Positions 17,582 to 26,138 of a stretch of 64,000 bases of DNA are shown piece after piece. Made by a program: the position numbers and the translations under genes. Source of the DNA: Streptomyces pacificus (GTDB taxonomy: Bacteria > Actinomycetota > Actinomycetes > Streptomycetales > Streptomycetaceae); the NCBI RefSeq assembly GCF_011766325.1, contig NZ_BLLG01000021.1, forward strand, positions 1 through 64,000, written 5' to 3'. Position 1 is the first letter of the stretch. Each line of letters starts with the position of its first letter. The notes under the pieces are model-generated. The model was not told the DNA's origin. It saw only the letters and a list, made by a program, of their open reading frames with translations, and did not search any database.

Positions 17582-17599
17582 GGTGCGGTCGACCGCACC
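17582..17599. promoter_or_regulatory. Perfect 18-bp palindrome downstream of hppA
   Basis: GGTGCGGTCGACCGCACC is fully self-complementary with no loop and lies 44-61 bp after the hppA stop. Lack of a loop and U-run makes it a poor intrinsic terminator. It resembles a dimeric regulator site, with no known owner. Confidence 0.45.
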
Positions 17600-17642
17600 C
17601 TCCACCCGCACGGTGAGCAGGCGTTTCGTCCGACTGATACGT

Positions 17643-20039
17643 CTACCGCGAAACGGCCGCCGGGTCCGGAGACTTCGACGACCGGTCGGCGGCGTTGTCT
17701 TCGTCACCCACCGCGACCGAACGCCTCTTCGAGAGGTACACCGCGACGACGATGACCAGGATCGCCAGAGTCGCGATCGCCGCGCGGACACCCGCGTTGG
17801 CGTCGTCGCCATAGCTGAACTGCACGACCGCGGGCGCGATGAGCAGCGCCACGAGGTTCATCACCTTCAGCAGCGGGTTGATCGCCGGGCCCGCGGTGTC
17901 CTTGAACGGGTCGCCGACGGTGTCGCCGATCACCGTCGCCGCATGCGCCTCACTTCCCTTTCCGCCGTGATGCCCGTCCTCGACGAGCTTCTTGGCGTTG
18001 TCCCACGCACCACCGGAGTTGGCGAGGAAGACGGCCATGAGGGTGCCCGTGCCGATCGCGCCGGCGAGGTACGAGCCGAGGGCGCCGACACCGAGCGTGA
18101 AGCCGACCGCGATCGGAGCCATGACCGCGAGCAGACCCGGTGTGGCCAGTTCGCGCAGGGCGTCCTTGGTGCAGATGTCGACGACGCGTCCGTACTCCGG
18201 CTTCTCGCTGTAGTCCATGATCCCGGGGCGCTCCCGGAACTGCCGCCGCACCTCGAAGACCACGGAGCCGGCCGACCGGGAAACGGCGTTGATCGCCAGT
18301 CCGGAGAAGAGGAAGACCACAGCGGCGCCCAGGACCAGGCCCACCAGGTTGTTGGGCTGGGAGATGTCCAGACTCAGGTTCATCTCCCCGGCCCTCGCAC
18401 TCACCTCGGTGACGGCCGTGGCGATCGCGTCACGGTACGAGCCGAAGAGCGCGGCCGCGGCGAGGACGGCCGTCGCGATGGCGATGCCCTTGGTGATCGC
18501 CTTCGTGGTGTTGCCGACGGCGTCCAGGTCGGTGAGGACCTGCGCGCCCGCACCCTCGACGTCACCGGACATCTCCGCGATGCCCTGGGCGTTGTCGGAC
18601 ACCGGGCCGAAGGTGTCCATGGCGACGATGACACCGACCGTGGTGAGGAGTCCGGTGCCGGCGAGGGCCACGGCGAACAGTGCGAGCATGATCGACGTGC
18701 CGCCGAGCAGAAACGCCCCGTAGACGCCGAGGCCGATCAGCAGCGCGGTGTAGACGGCGGATTCCAGGCCGATGGAGATACCGGCGAGCACGACGGTGGC
18801 CGGGCCGGTGAGCGAGGACTTGCCGATGTCGCGGACCGGGCGCCGGTTCGTCTCGGTGAAGTACCCGGTCAGCTGCTGGATCAGGGCAGCCAGCACGATG
18901 CCGATCGCCACGGCGACCAGCGCAAGGACCCGCGGATCTCCCTCGTGCCCCCTGATCGCGGGCTCGGTGACGCCGCTCAGCTCGGCGTACGACGACGGCA
19001 GGTAGGCGAACACCGCCGCGGCCACCAGGGCCAGTGAGATCACCGCGGAGATGAAGAAGCCCCGGTTGATGGCGGTCATCCCGCTGCGGTCGGCGCGCCG
19101 CGGGGAAACCGCGAAGATGCCGATCATCGCGGTGACCACGCCGATCGCCGGGACGATCAGCGGGAAGGCCAGTCCCAGATCGCCGAAGGCGGCCTTGCCC
19201 AGGATGAGGGCGGCGACGAGCGTGACGGCGTAGGACTCGAACAGGTCGGCGGCCATACCGGCACAGTCGCCGACGTTGTCGCCCACGTTGTCCGCGATGG
19301 TCGCCGCATTGCGCGGGTCGTCCTCGGGGATGCCCTTCTCGACCTTGCCCACGAGGTCGGCCCCGACGTCCGCGGCCTTGGTGAAGATGCCGCCGCCGAC
19401 CCGCATGAACATGGCGATCAGTGCGGCGCCGAGGCCGAAGCCCTCCAGGACCTTGGGAGCATCCGCGGCGTAGACGAGAACCACACAGGCGGCGCCGAGC
19501 AGACCGAGGCCCACCGTGAACATGCCCACCACACCGCCGGTGCGGAAAGCGATCTTCATTGCCTTGTGCGCGACGGTCGTCAGATCCTTCGCGGGCTCCC
19601 CTTCCGCCGGGGTCGCCTCACGCGCGGCCGCGGCCACGCGCACATTGGCGCGCACCGCCAGACGCATTCCGATGTATCCGGTGGCGGCCGAGAACAGCGC
19701 ACCCACCAGGAAGAAGACCGAACGCCCCAGTCTCTGCGACCAGTCGTCCGCCGGCAGCAGCATCAGCAGGAAGAAAACGATCACGGCGAAAGTGCCGAGA
19801 GTGCGCAGCTGCCGGGCCAGATAGGCGTTTGCCCCCTCCTGTACGGCTGCCGCGATCTTCTTCATGGATTCGGTGCCCTCACCGGCCGCCAGCACTTGAC
19901 GCACCAGCAGCTGGGCGACGACGAGCGCCGCGATCGCGATGACCGCAATGATGATTACGATCATTCTATTGCCGTCAGTGAGTACCGCAGCCGCGAGGGA
20001 AGTGGGTTCGGTCAGAGTCGGGTTGAAGAGCCCCGCCAT
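17643..20039 (-). CDS. hppA: Membrane-bound proton-translocating pyrophosphatase, K+-independent type
   Basis: This 798-residue membrane protein has about 16 helices and couples PPi hydrolysis to H+ export. The substrate motif is DVGADLVGKVEKGIPEDDP (from about residue 218), and the Asp-rich DNVGDNVGD follows. In the GNTTKAITKG segment (about 505-514) a Lys replaces the Ala of K+-dependent enzymes, so this is the K+-independent class. A second PPi-binding segment near the C-terminus includes NSGGAWDNAKK and GDTVGDPFKDTAGPA. The ATG at 20039 has a strong AAGGAGG. A charged tail ends the protein. Confidence 0.95.
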   Translation of the reverse strand: MAGLFNPTLTEPTSLAAAVLTDGNRMIVIIIAVIAIAALVVAQLLVRQVLAAGEGTESMKKIAAAVQEGANAYLARQLRTLGTFAVIVFFLLMLLPADDWSQRLGRSVFFLVGALFSAATGYIGMRLAVRANVRVAAAAREATPAEGEPAKDLTTVAHKAMKIAFRTGGVVGMFTVGLGLLGAACVVLVYAADAPKVLEGFGLGAALIAMFMRVGGGIFTKAADVGADLVGKVEKGIPEDDPRNAATIADNVGDNVGDCAGMAADLFESYAVTLVAALILGKAAFGDLGLAFPLIVPAIGVVTAMIGIFAVSPRRADRSGMTAINRGFFISAVISLALVAAAVFAYLPSSYAELSGVTEPAIRGHEGDPRVLALVAVAIGIVLAALIQQLTGYFTETNRRPVRDIGKSSLTGPATVVLAGISIGLESAVYTALLIGLGVYGAFLLGGTSIMLALFAVALAGTGLLTTVGVIVAMDTFGPVSDNAQGIAEMSGDVEGAGAQVLTDLDAVGNTTKAITKGIAIATAVLAAAALFGSYRDAIATAVTEVSARAGEMNLSLDISQPNNLVGLVLGAAVVFLFSGLAINAVSRSAGSVVFEVRRQFRERPGIMDYSEKPEYGRVVDICTKDALRELATPGLLAVMAPIAVGFTLGVGALGSYLAGAIGTGTLMAVFLANSGGAWDNAKKLVEDGHHGGKGSEAHAATVIGDTVGDPFKDTAGPAINPLLKVMNLVALLIAPAVVQFSYGDDANAGVRAAIATLAILVIVVAVYLSKRRSVAVGDEDNAADRSSKSPDPAAVSR

Positions 20040-20077
20040 TCGTCCTCCTTGACGTTCAGAGCTCAAGATGTGGACGG

Positions 20078-20083
20078 ATTGTA
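20078..20083 (-). promoter_or_regulatory. Probable -10 box of hppA
   Basis: On the minus strand TACAAT lies 38-44 bases before the hppA ATG, which would give a leader of about 30 bases including AAGGAGG. Seventeen bases further upstream is TGTTTT, a weak -35. The local sequence is AT-richer than its surroundings. Confidence 0.45.
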
Positions 20084-20233
20084 GGGAGCGGAACCTGATC
20101 AAAACAGTGCGCGACCATGGGAATTGACCTTCGTACGCCCCTCACCAAACGATCGTGGTTCAGGATTGCCCCTGAAAGCGGTAATGGGGCAAAAGCATTG
20201 ACGGTTGACCAATGATCGACAGAAAAGGAAAAA

Positions 20234-20250
20234 GCCCTGCTCGGCAGGGC
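20234..20250 (-). terminator. Intrinsic terminator of the bldG operon
   Basis: GCCCTGC (20234-20240) and GCAGGGC (20244-20250) form a 7-bp GC stem with a 3-base loop. On the minus strand it is followed by TTTTTCC, a classic U-tract. It lies 71 bp after the stop of the anti-sigma gene. Confidence 0.8.
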
Positions 20251-20320
20251 CTCTCGCAAGGGTGACCACACATACCGAATATGCCGCCGTCAGCGCGGCA
20301 CACCCGGAAAGATCATCGGG

Positions 20321-20770
20321 TCATGACACGATCGTGGCCGGATTCGTCGGCCAGCTCATCCGGATGACGCCTCCCTGCCCACCCGTCGTCACCTCGACGT
20401 CGTCGACGAGCCCACTGATCACCGCGAGCCCCATCTGGTCGCGGCCGTCGGCGTCCTCACGGTCGCCCTCGGGGCCGGCACCGTGCTGCCCGGCGCCGGA
20501 GCCCCCGGAACCGCCCGACGCGGGCACCTCGTCGCCGACCTCGATCGAGAAGGACTTCTCCTCCTCGGTGAGCAGGACACGCACGGGAGCGGTCACGCCG
20601 TGACTGCGGTGCAGCCCCACCGCACGGCTGCACGCCTCGCCGACGGCGAGCCTGACCTCGTCCAGCACCGCGTCGTCCACCCCCGCCCGCCGCGCCACGG
20701 CGGCCGCCACCAGGCGTGCCGTCCTGACATGCTCGGGCTGAGCACTGAAGCGGAGTTCAACGGTGGCCAT
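20321..20770 (-). CDS. Anti-sigma factor, RsbW/SpoIIAB-type ATPase partner of BldG
   Basis: This 149-residue GHKL (HATPase_c_2) protein has an N-box LDEVRLAVGEACSRAV and a G-box-like DQMGLAVISGLVDDVEV. An acidic Gly/Ser-rich insert (about 85-110, ASGGSGGSGAGQHG) sits where the ATP lid would be. It is immediately downstream of bldG (134 bp) and shares its terminator. In S. coelicolor the corresponding protein (SCO3548) binds BldG antagonistically in the control of development and antibiotic production. It should bind sigma factor(s) and phosphorylate or sequester BldG. Confidence 0.88.
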   Translation of the reverse strand: MATVELRFSAQPEHVRTARLVAAAVARRAGVDDAVLDEVRLAVGEACSRAVGLHRSHGVTAPVRVLLTEEEKSFSIEVGDEVPASGGSGGSGAGQHGAGPEGDREDADGRDQMGLAVISGLVDDVEVTTGGQGGVIRMSWPTNPATIVS

Positions 20771-20904
20771 GCGGTCCCCCTCGGACGTACGAGCGTGCGA
20801 GCGTGCTTCTCAGGGGCACCGGGCCGATGCCCGGCACCCTGGCCTTCCTTCCGGACTCCCCGGAGTCTCCGGACGGACCGGAGCCCCGGGGAACCCCTGG
20901 CGAC

Positions 20905-21258
20905 TCAGTCGGTCGCCGCGACGGCCTCGTCGACCGTGGTGTGGATGGGGAACACCTTGGTCAGACCAGTGATCCGGAAGATCTTGAGAATGCGCTCCTG
21001 GTTGCAGACCAGGCGCAGCGAGCCTTCATGCGCACGTACGCGCTTCAGACCGCCCACGAGCACGCCGAGACCGGTCGAGTCGAGGAAGTCCACGCCCTCC
21101 ATGTCGACGACCAGGTGGTAGCTGCCGTCGTTCACCAACTCGACCAACTGCTCGCGCAGCTTGGGCGCGGTATACACATCAATCTCGCCACCGACCTCGA
21201 CGACCGTGCGGTCGCCGCCTGGGCCGGACACATTGCGAGTCGACAGGGACAGGTCCAC
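20905..21258 (-). CDS. bldG: Anti-sigma factor antagonist BldG (STAS domain)
   Basis: This 117-residue STAS-domain protein is almost identical, as I remember it, to S. coelicolor BldG. The phosphorylatable Ser is in VDFLDSTGLGVLVGG (Ser61 here). A short Gly/Pro insertion near the N-terminus (NVSGPGGDR) makes it slightly longer than the usual 113 residues. The GTG start at 21258 has GGAGG four bases upstream. BldG is required for aerial hyphae and antibiotic synthesis; its phosphorylation by anti-sigma kinases switches partner binding. The promoter must lie in or beyond the short 78-bp gap to the divergent helicase gene. Confidence 0.95.
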   Translation of the reverse strand: MDLSLSTRNVSGPGGDRTVVEVGGEIDVYTAPKLREQLVELVNDGSYHLVVDMEGVDFLDSTGLGVLVGGLKRVRAHEGSLRLVCNQERILKIFRITGLTKVFPIHTTVDEAVAATD

Positions 21259-21336
21259 GGATCCTCCAGCACCTTGCTATCGAGCGGTCGCCCCTCGGTC
21301 TCCGCGGCGGAGCGAGGGGACGGATCGCCAGCCGCC

Positions 21337-24003
21337 ATGGCATTCAATCACTTACCCGCAGCCATGCACGACGCCTTGGGACCATTGTCCGTCACGCCGG
21401 TGACACACTCGGAGCCGATGGCCATGAATCACCGACCCAGACGACCCTCCGAGAGCGGGGAAGCCCGCCCCTGCCCCGGTACGGTCCTCGACCGGCTCGC
21501 CGCGGGGGCGGGCCGGGCTGCGCGCATCACTCATACGGAGCACTTGCCCCCAAGGCCGGGTCGCCATGCAGTCTGGCCGCACCGCATCCGCCCGGAAGTG
21601 ATCAACGCCATCCAGCGGGCGGGAATCGAGGCCCCCTGGGCCCACCAGGCAGCGGCCGCCGGGCACGCCCTGGACGGCGAGTCGGTCGTGATCGCCACCG
21701 GCACCGCGTCCGGTAAGTCGCTCGCCTACCTCGCACCGGTACTCAGCACTCTGCTGGACGGCTCCGAGGCACCCGAAGGACGCGGCACCACCGCCCTGTA
21801 CCTGGCCCCGACGAAGGCCCTGGCCGCCGACCAGTGCCGCGCCGTGCGGGAGCTCGCCTCGCCGCTCGGCAAGCGGGTACGACCGGCCGTGTACGACGGA
21901 GACACCCCCGTCGAGGAACGCGAGTGGATCCGCCACCACGCGAACCTCGTCCTCACCAACCCCGACATGCTGCACCGCGGCATACTCCCGTCGCACTCCC
22001 GCTGGTCCTCCTTCCTGCGCTCAGTGCGCTACATCGTGATCGACGAGTGCCACAGCTACCGGGGCGTCTTCGGGTCCCACGTCGCCCAGGTGCTCCGCCG
22101 GCTGCGTCGCGTATGCGCCCGATACGGCGCCCATCCGGTGTTCCTGCTGGCCTCGGCGACATCGGCCGGCCCCGCCGCCGCGGCCGCCCGTCTGACCGGA
22201 CTGCCGGTGACCGCGGTCTCGGACGACGCCTCGCCACGCGGTGAACTCGTCTTCGCCCTCTGGGAACCGCCGCTCACCGAGTTGCACGGGGAGAAGGGGG
22301 CCCCGGTGCGCCGCACCGCCACCGCGGAAACCGCGGACCTGCTGACCGACCTGGCCGTACAGGGCGTCCGCACGGTCGCCTTCGTACGCTCGCGCCGGAG
22401 CGCCGAGTTGGTCTCGGTCATCAGCCAGGAGCGGCTGGCCGAGGTCGACCGGAACCTCGCACGGCGTGTCGCCGCATACCGGGGCGGCTACCTCCCGGAG
22501 GAGCGGCGCGTGCTGGAGCGTGCGCTGCACTCGGGCGAACTGCTCGGCCTGGCAGCCACCACGGCCCTGGAACTGGGCGTCGACGTCTCGGGCCTGGACG
22601 CCGTCCTCATCGCCGGCTACCCCGGTACCCGCGCCTCGCTCTGGCAGCAGGCGGGCCGAGCCGGCCGCTCCGGGCAGGGCGCCCTCGCGATCCTGGTCGC
22701 CCGTGACGACCCGCTGGACACGTTTCTCGTCCACCACCCCGAGGCCCTGTTCCAGCAGCCCGTCGAGTGCACCGTGCTCGACCCGGACAACCCCTACGTC
22801 CTGGCGCCGCATCTCTGCGCTGCCGCGGCGGAGCTGCCCCTGACCGAACAGGACCTGGAACTGTTCGGTCCGGCCGCCCCCGGACTACTGCCCCAGCTGG
22901 AGAGCGCCGGGCTGCTGCGCAGACGCACCGCCGGCTGGTACTGGACACGCCGGGAGCGGGCCGCCGACCTCGCCGACATCCGCGGCGGAGGTACCAGACC
23001 CGTGCAGATCGTCGAGGCCACCACCGGCCGGCTGCTCGGCACGGTCGACGAGCCCGCCGCCCACACCGCCGTACACGAGGGCGCCGTACACCTTCACCAG
23101 GGCCGTACGTACCTGGTGAAGCGGCTGGACCTGGAGGACTCGGTCGCCTTGGTGGAGGAGGCCGAACCGCCCTACTCCACCACCGCCCGGGACACCACCT
23201 CCATCTCCGTACTCGAGACCGACACCGAGGTTCCCTGGGGCGCCGGCCGCCTCTGCTACGGCTCCGTCGAGGTCACCAACCAGGTCGTCTCCTTTCTGCG
23301 CCGAAAGCTGATCACCGGAGAGGTCCTGGGCGAGACCACACTGGATCTGCCGCCGCGCACCCTGCGCACCCGCGCCGTGTGGTGGACCGTGACCGAGGAC
23401 CAGCTGGACACCGCCCGGGTCCTCCCGGAGCAACTGGGCGGGGCACTGCACGCCGCCGAGCACGCATCGATCGGACTGCTCCCGCTCTTCGCCACCTGCG
23501 ACCGCTGGGACATCGGGGGGGTCTCCGTGCCACTGCACCCGGACACCCTGCTGCCCACGGTCTTCGTGTACGACGGCCACCCCGGAGGTGCGGGCTTCGC
23601 CGAACGGGCCTTCCACACGGCCCGTGACTGGCTCGGCGCAACCCGAGAGGCCATCGCCTCGTGCGAGTGCGAGGCGGGCTGTCCGTCCTGCATCCAGTCC
23701 CCCAAGTGCGGGAACGGCAACGAACCGCTCCACAAGCGAGCCGCCGTCCGACTGCTCACCGTCCTTCTCGGTGGTGCCCCGGATGCCGCCCGCGGCCGGG
23801 CATCGGCCGCGAGTCGGCCCCCGGTCACCCAGGACGGGGGAGTGGCGACGACCGGGACGGCGGCAGGCCGTCAGGAGGATCCCGGGGCCTCATGGAGCCC
23901 TTCGCAGGGGAGCTCCGCGCAGACGGGACCAGGACGCCCCGGGGAGCCGAGGGCGGTGCACCCCGCGGAACCCCGGGAGGGGCCGGGGACCCCCGGGGGG
24001 TGA
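21337..24003 (+). CDS. DEAD/DEAH-box helicase of the SftH/MrfA (DUF1998) type
   Basis: This is 888 residues from ATG at 21337; an in-frame ATG at 21418 is an alternative. Superfamily 2 motifs are clear: motif I VIATGTASGKSLAY, motif II IVIDECHSY, motif III LASATS, and the helicase C-terminal domain with motif VI QQAGRAGRSGQG. The DUF1998 region ends in a four-Cys cluster (CECEAGCPSCIQSPKCGNGN), which binds zinc in MrfA and iron-sulfur or zinc in relatives. Bacillus MrfA acts in mitomycin C damage repair and mycobacterial SftH is a 3'-5' helicase. A low-complexity tail of about 85 residues overlaps the convergent tadE-like gene. Confidence 0.9.
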   Translation: MAFNHLPAAMHDALGPLSVTPVTHSEPMAMNHRPRRPSESGEARPCPGTVLDRLAAGAGRAARITHTEHLPPRPGRHAVWPHRIRPEVINAIQRAGIEAPWAHQAAAAGHALDGESVVIATGTASGKSLAYLAPVLSTLLDGSEAPEGRGTTALYLAPTKALAADQCRAVRELASPLGKRVRPAVYDGDTPVEEREWIRHHANLVLTNPDMLHRGILPSHSRWSSFLRSVRYIVIDECHSYRGVFGSHVAQVLRRLRRVCARYGAHPVFLLASATSAGPAAAAARLTGLPVTAVSDDASPRGELVFALWEPPLTELHGEKGAPVRRTATAETADLLTDLAVQGVRTVAFVRSRRSAELVSVISQERLAEVDRNLARRVAAYRGGYLPEERRVLERALHSGELLGLAATTALELGVDVSGLDAVLIAGYPGTRASLWQQAGRAGRSGQGALAILVARDDPLDTFLVHHPEALFQQPVECTVLDPDNPYVLAPHLCAAAAELPLTEQDLELFGPAAPGLLPQLESAGLLRRRTAGWYWTRRERAADLADIRGGGTRPVQIVEATTGRLLGTVDEPAAHTAVHEGAVHLHQGRTYLVKRLDLEDSVALVEEAEPPYSTTARDTTSISVLETDTEVPWGAGRLCYGSVEVTNQVVSFLRRKLITGEVLGETTLDLPPRTLRTRAVWWTVTEDQLDTARVLPEQLGGALHAAEHASIGLLPLFATCDRWDIGGVSVPLHPDTLLPTVFVYDGHPGGAGFAERAFHTARDWLGATREAIASCECEAGCPSCIQSPKCGNGNEPLHKRAAVRLLTVLLGGAPDAARGRASAASRPPVTQDGGVATTGTAAGRQEDPGASWSPSQGSSAQTGPGRPGEPRAVHPAEPREGPGTPGG

Positions 24004-24538
24004 TGCCGGTCTCCGGTCGGGGACGACCGGACCCGCTCCCCGCAGCGGGCGGGCCAGGCGGACCCGGCCGCCGCCCTGCCCTCGGTGGCTCCGGTGGCCT
24101 GCCCGGCCGACCGAGCGAGTCCGGTGGAACCGATGCGAACGGCAGGACCGACGAGGCTGAGAGCCCTGAGAGCCCTGAGAGCGCTGAAGGGGTCGGAAGG
24201 CCGGACGGGGCGGACGGACCTGCGCGGGCCCTGACCTCCGGTCGGTACGGGCCGAGAGCCGTGCCGGCCGTGACGTCGGCGATCTCACCCGCTACGGCGC
24301 ATCGCACGACTACCGCCCCTTGCGCCTCGGCCACCCTTGCCGCCTGGGCACACGCGTCTCCGGCGCCCTCCAGCGCCCGGTCGGCCGCGGCGAGCGCCGC
24401 AAGGTCGGCTGCGGCGCCTGCGCGGTGACGGGCGACCACGGCCTGCCCCAAACCGAGCACCACGGCGAAGACCGCGCACATCGCGCAGGCCGCCATCGCC
24501 GCCCACACGGTCGCCGAGCCACTGTCCCGGTTCCTCAT
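23825..24538 (-). CDS. TadE-like / Rv3654c-like pseudopilin of the Tad operon
   Basis: This is 237 residues. After RNRDSGSATVW there is one hydrophobic helix (MAACAMCAVFAVVLGLGQAVV), then the conserved AGAAADLAALAAAD region and paired Cys residues (GDACAQAA...VVRCAV). This is the Rv3654c/TadE-like family, membrane pseudopilins encoded at the end of actinobacterial tad clusters. Residues beyond about 110 are Pro/Gly/Arg-rich and overlap the helicase gene by 179 bp on the opposite strand. The true functional part may be only the first 110 residues. It overlaps the preceding gene by ATGA. Confidence 0.75.
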   Translation of the reverse strand: MRNRDSGSATVWAAMAACAMCAVFAVVLGLGQAVVARHRAGAAADLAALAAADRALEGAGDACAQAARVAEAQGAVVVRCAVAGEIADVTAGTALGPYRPEVRARAGPSAPSGLPTPSALSGLSGLSASSVLPFASVPPDSLGRPGRPPEPPRAGRRPGPPGPPAAGSGSGRPRPETGITPRGSPAPPGVPRGAPPSAPRGVLVPSARSSPAKGSMRPRDPPDGLPPSRSSPLPRPG

Positions 24539-24960
24539 CGCTCACCGCTGCCCACCGCGTCCTCGGCGAGTGCGACCGCTTCGGCCGCCAGAGTGAGGGA
24601 GGGTGCCGCGGGGCCTGGGCTCGGGGCCTCGACGCGCACCCGCCAGAGGTCTCCATCCCTGCCCAGCGAGATCTTCGCCCCGGGCGGTGCGGCCGAACGG
24701 GCGGCGGCGAGCGTGGCGGCCCGGGGTTCCGAGCGGGCGGCCGCCCGAGCCCCTGCCCTGGCGGCGTCCACACACTGGATCTGCGCCGATGCCGCCATCA
24801 GTGCCCAGACCAGGGCCATCGTGAAGACCACCAGCGCGGGCACGGCCACCGCGGCTTCCGCCGTGACCGATCCCCGCTCTGCCCTGGGGCAGGGGCGCGG
24901 GCGCGTAGTCGCAGCGGTGTCAGAACTGCGCACTGAGTGCCTTGCCGATGATGGATTCAA
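24535..24960 (-). CDS. tadE: TadE-family pseudopilin
   Basis: This is 141 residues. The TadE signature is the RGSVTAEAAVAVPALVVF segment, with the processing-type Gly-x4-Glu before a hydrophobic helix (residues about 30-60). The remainder is extracellular with CVDAARAGARAAAR. It would be a minor pilin or secreted pseudopilin processed by a prepilin peptidase. Its start overlaps the end of the DUF4244 gene by 41 bp and its end overlaps the next gene by ATGA, so the operon is tightly coupled. Confidence 0.8.
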   Translation of the reverse strand: MNPSSARHSVRSSDTAATTRPRPCPRAERGSVTAEAAVAVPALVVFTMALVWALMAASAQIQCVDAARAGARAAARSEPRAATLAAARSAAPPGAKISLGRDGDLWRVRVEAPSPGPAAPSLTLAAEAVALAEDAVGSGER

Positions 24961-25213
24961 GTGCCCCGGAGACCGTGTCGCTCGTGATCACCTGATACAG
25001 GACGGCAGCGAAAGCACACGCTGCGATCGTGCCCATCGCGTACTCCGAAGTGGTCATCCCGGCGTCGCCAAGGGTCGCCCGGCGCGCCCCGGTGATGATC
25101 CCGCCGGTCCGGGTCACCACCCGGGTGCACACGATGACGACGAGCCTCCTCGCGGTACGTTCCGCCGTCCAGGTCTTCAGGTCGTTCATGCTCATCTCGA
25201 TCTCCTCGTTCAC
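24920..25213 (-). CDS. DUF4244 Flp-pilin-like protein
   Basis: This is 97 residues. The C-terminal half carries GDAGMTTSEYAMGTIAACAF, the DUF4244 signature resembling Flp pilins: Gly, then Glu five residues later, then a hydrophobic helix. It is therefore the likely major pilin subunit of this Tad system. Several upstream in-frame starts are possible; the ATG at 25213 gives a basic N-terminal leader. Confidence 0.8.
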   Translation of the reverse strand: MNEEIEMSMNDLKTWTAERTARRLVVIVCTRVVTRTGGIITGARRATLGDAGMTTSEYAMGTIAACAFAAVLYQVITSDTVSGALESIIGKALSAQF

Positions 25214-25334
25214 GAATGCCGCCGCCGTCTGTCGGCGCCGTTGCCCCGCCGAAGCGGCTGATGTGATGGATGTGATGGATGCGATTGATGCGGCCGATGC
25301 TCTGAGCCGACGGGATGATCCGGTGCGCCACCGG

Positions 25335-26138
25335 TCAGCTGCCTCCCTTCGCCTGCAGCAGCCCTGTGGCCAGGCCGATCACCACGGGAGCCACTCCGAC
25401 CGCGAGAAAGGCGGGCAGAAAGCAGAGCCCCACCGGTGCGGTGATCAGCACGTGGGCGCGCTGGGCCCGGGACGCAGCGCCACGGGCCCTCTCCGCTCTG
25501 AGAGCCGCAGCGAGCCGGGCGACCGGTTCGGCGGCCGGCGCTCCCGACGCGGCTGCCCGCTCCAGACAGCGGGCGAGCCCCGCTGCGCCCGGAATCTCCC
25601 CGAACCTCCCCCATGCACCGGCCGGTTCGCTTCCCAGCAGAAGCTCCGCCGCCGTCTGCTCCAGCCGCTCTCCAACCGGCCCCCCGAGCGACTGACCGAC
25701 CGCGCGCGCCGCCTCACGCGGCCCGGCTCCGGCCGAGACACAGGCCGCCAGGAGTTCAGCGGCGAGGGGGAGCTGCCCGGACACCGCGCTCGCGGAGGCT
25801 CCCGCCGCCCGGTCCCGGGCGCGGCCCCCTTGCCATCTGCGCAGGCCGTACGCCCCGGCAAGTCCCAGCAGGCACCCGGTGAGTCCCCCAGCCACGACCC
25901 ATCCGGTGGCCACGGCGACGATCACGGGCGCCCATCGCCCCAGCCGGGTCGATGCGCGCACCGGGCGCCGACGGCGCAGCGTCCCGTGCCACTCAGCACT
26001 CGCCCCGGCGCGCGGCCCCAGGAGCGCGTGGAGCCGTCTACGCGCCCGCCGGCGCCGCAGCCGCCCGCTCACCGCCACGGCCACGGGCGCGCCGACCAGG
26101 AAGGTGACGCCCAGACCTCCGACGAACGTGTCGTTCAT
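25335..26138 (-). CDS. tadC: TadC-like type II secretion F-domain membrane protein
   Basis: This is 267 residues with an N-terminal helix, a central hydrophobic pair (VIVAVATGWVVAGGLTGCLLG) and two C-terminal helices (APVGLCFLPAFLAVGVAPVV). The cytoplasmic T2SSF helical bundle lies between (LPLAAELLAACVSAGAGPREAARAVG). TadB and TadC form the inner-membrane platform driven by the TadA ATPase. The start overlaps the tadB stop by ATGA. Confidence 0.82.
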   Translation of the reverse strand: MNDTFVGGLGVTFLVGAPVAVAVSGRLRRRRARRRLHALLGPRAGASAEWHGTLRRRRPVRASTRLGRWAPVIVAVATGWVVAGGLTGCLLGLAGAYGLRRWQGGRARDRAAGASASAVSGQLPLAAELLAACVSAGAGPREAARAVGQSLGGPVGERLEQTAAELLLGSEPAGAWGRFGEIPGAAGLARCLERAAASGAPAAEPVARLAAALRAERARGAASRAQRAHVLITAPVGLCFLPAFLAVGVAPVVIGLATGLLQAKGGS

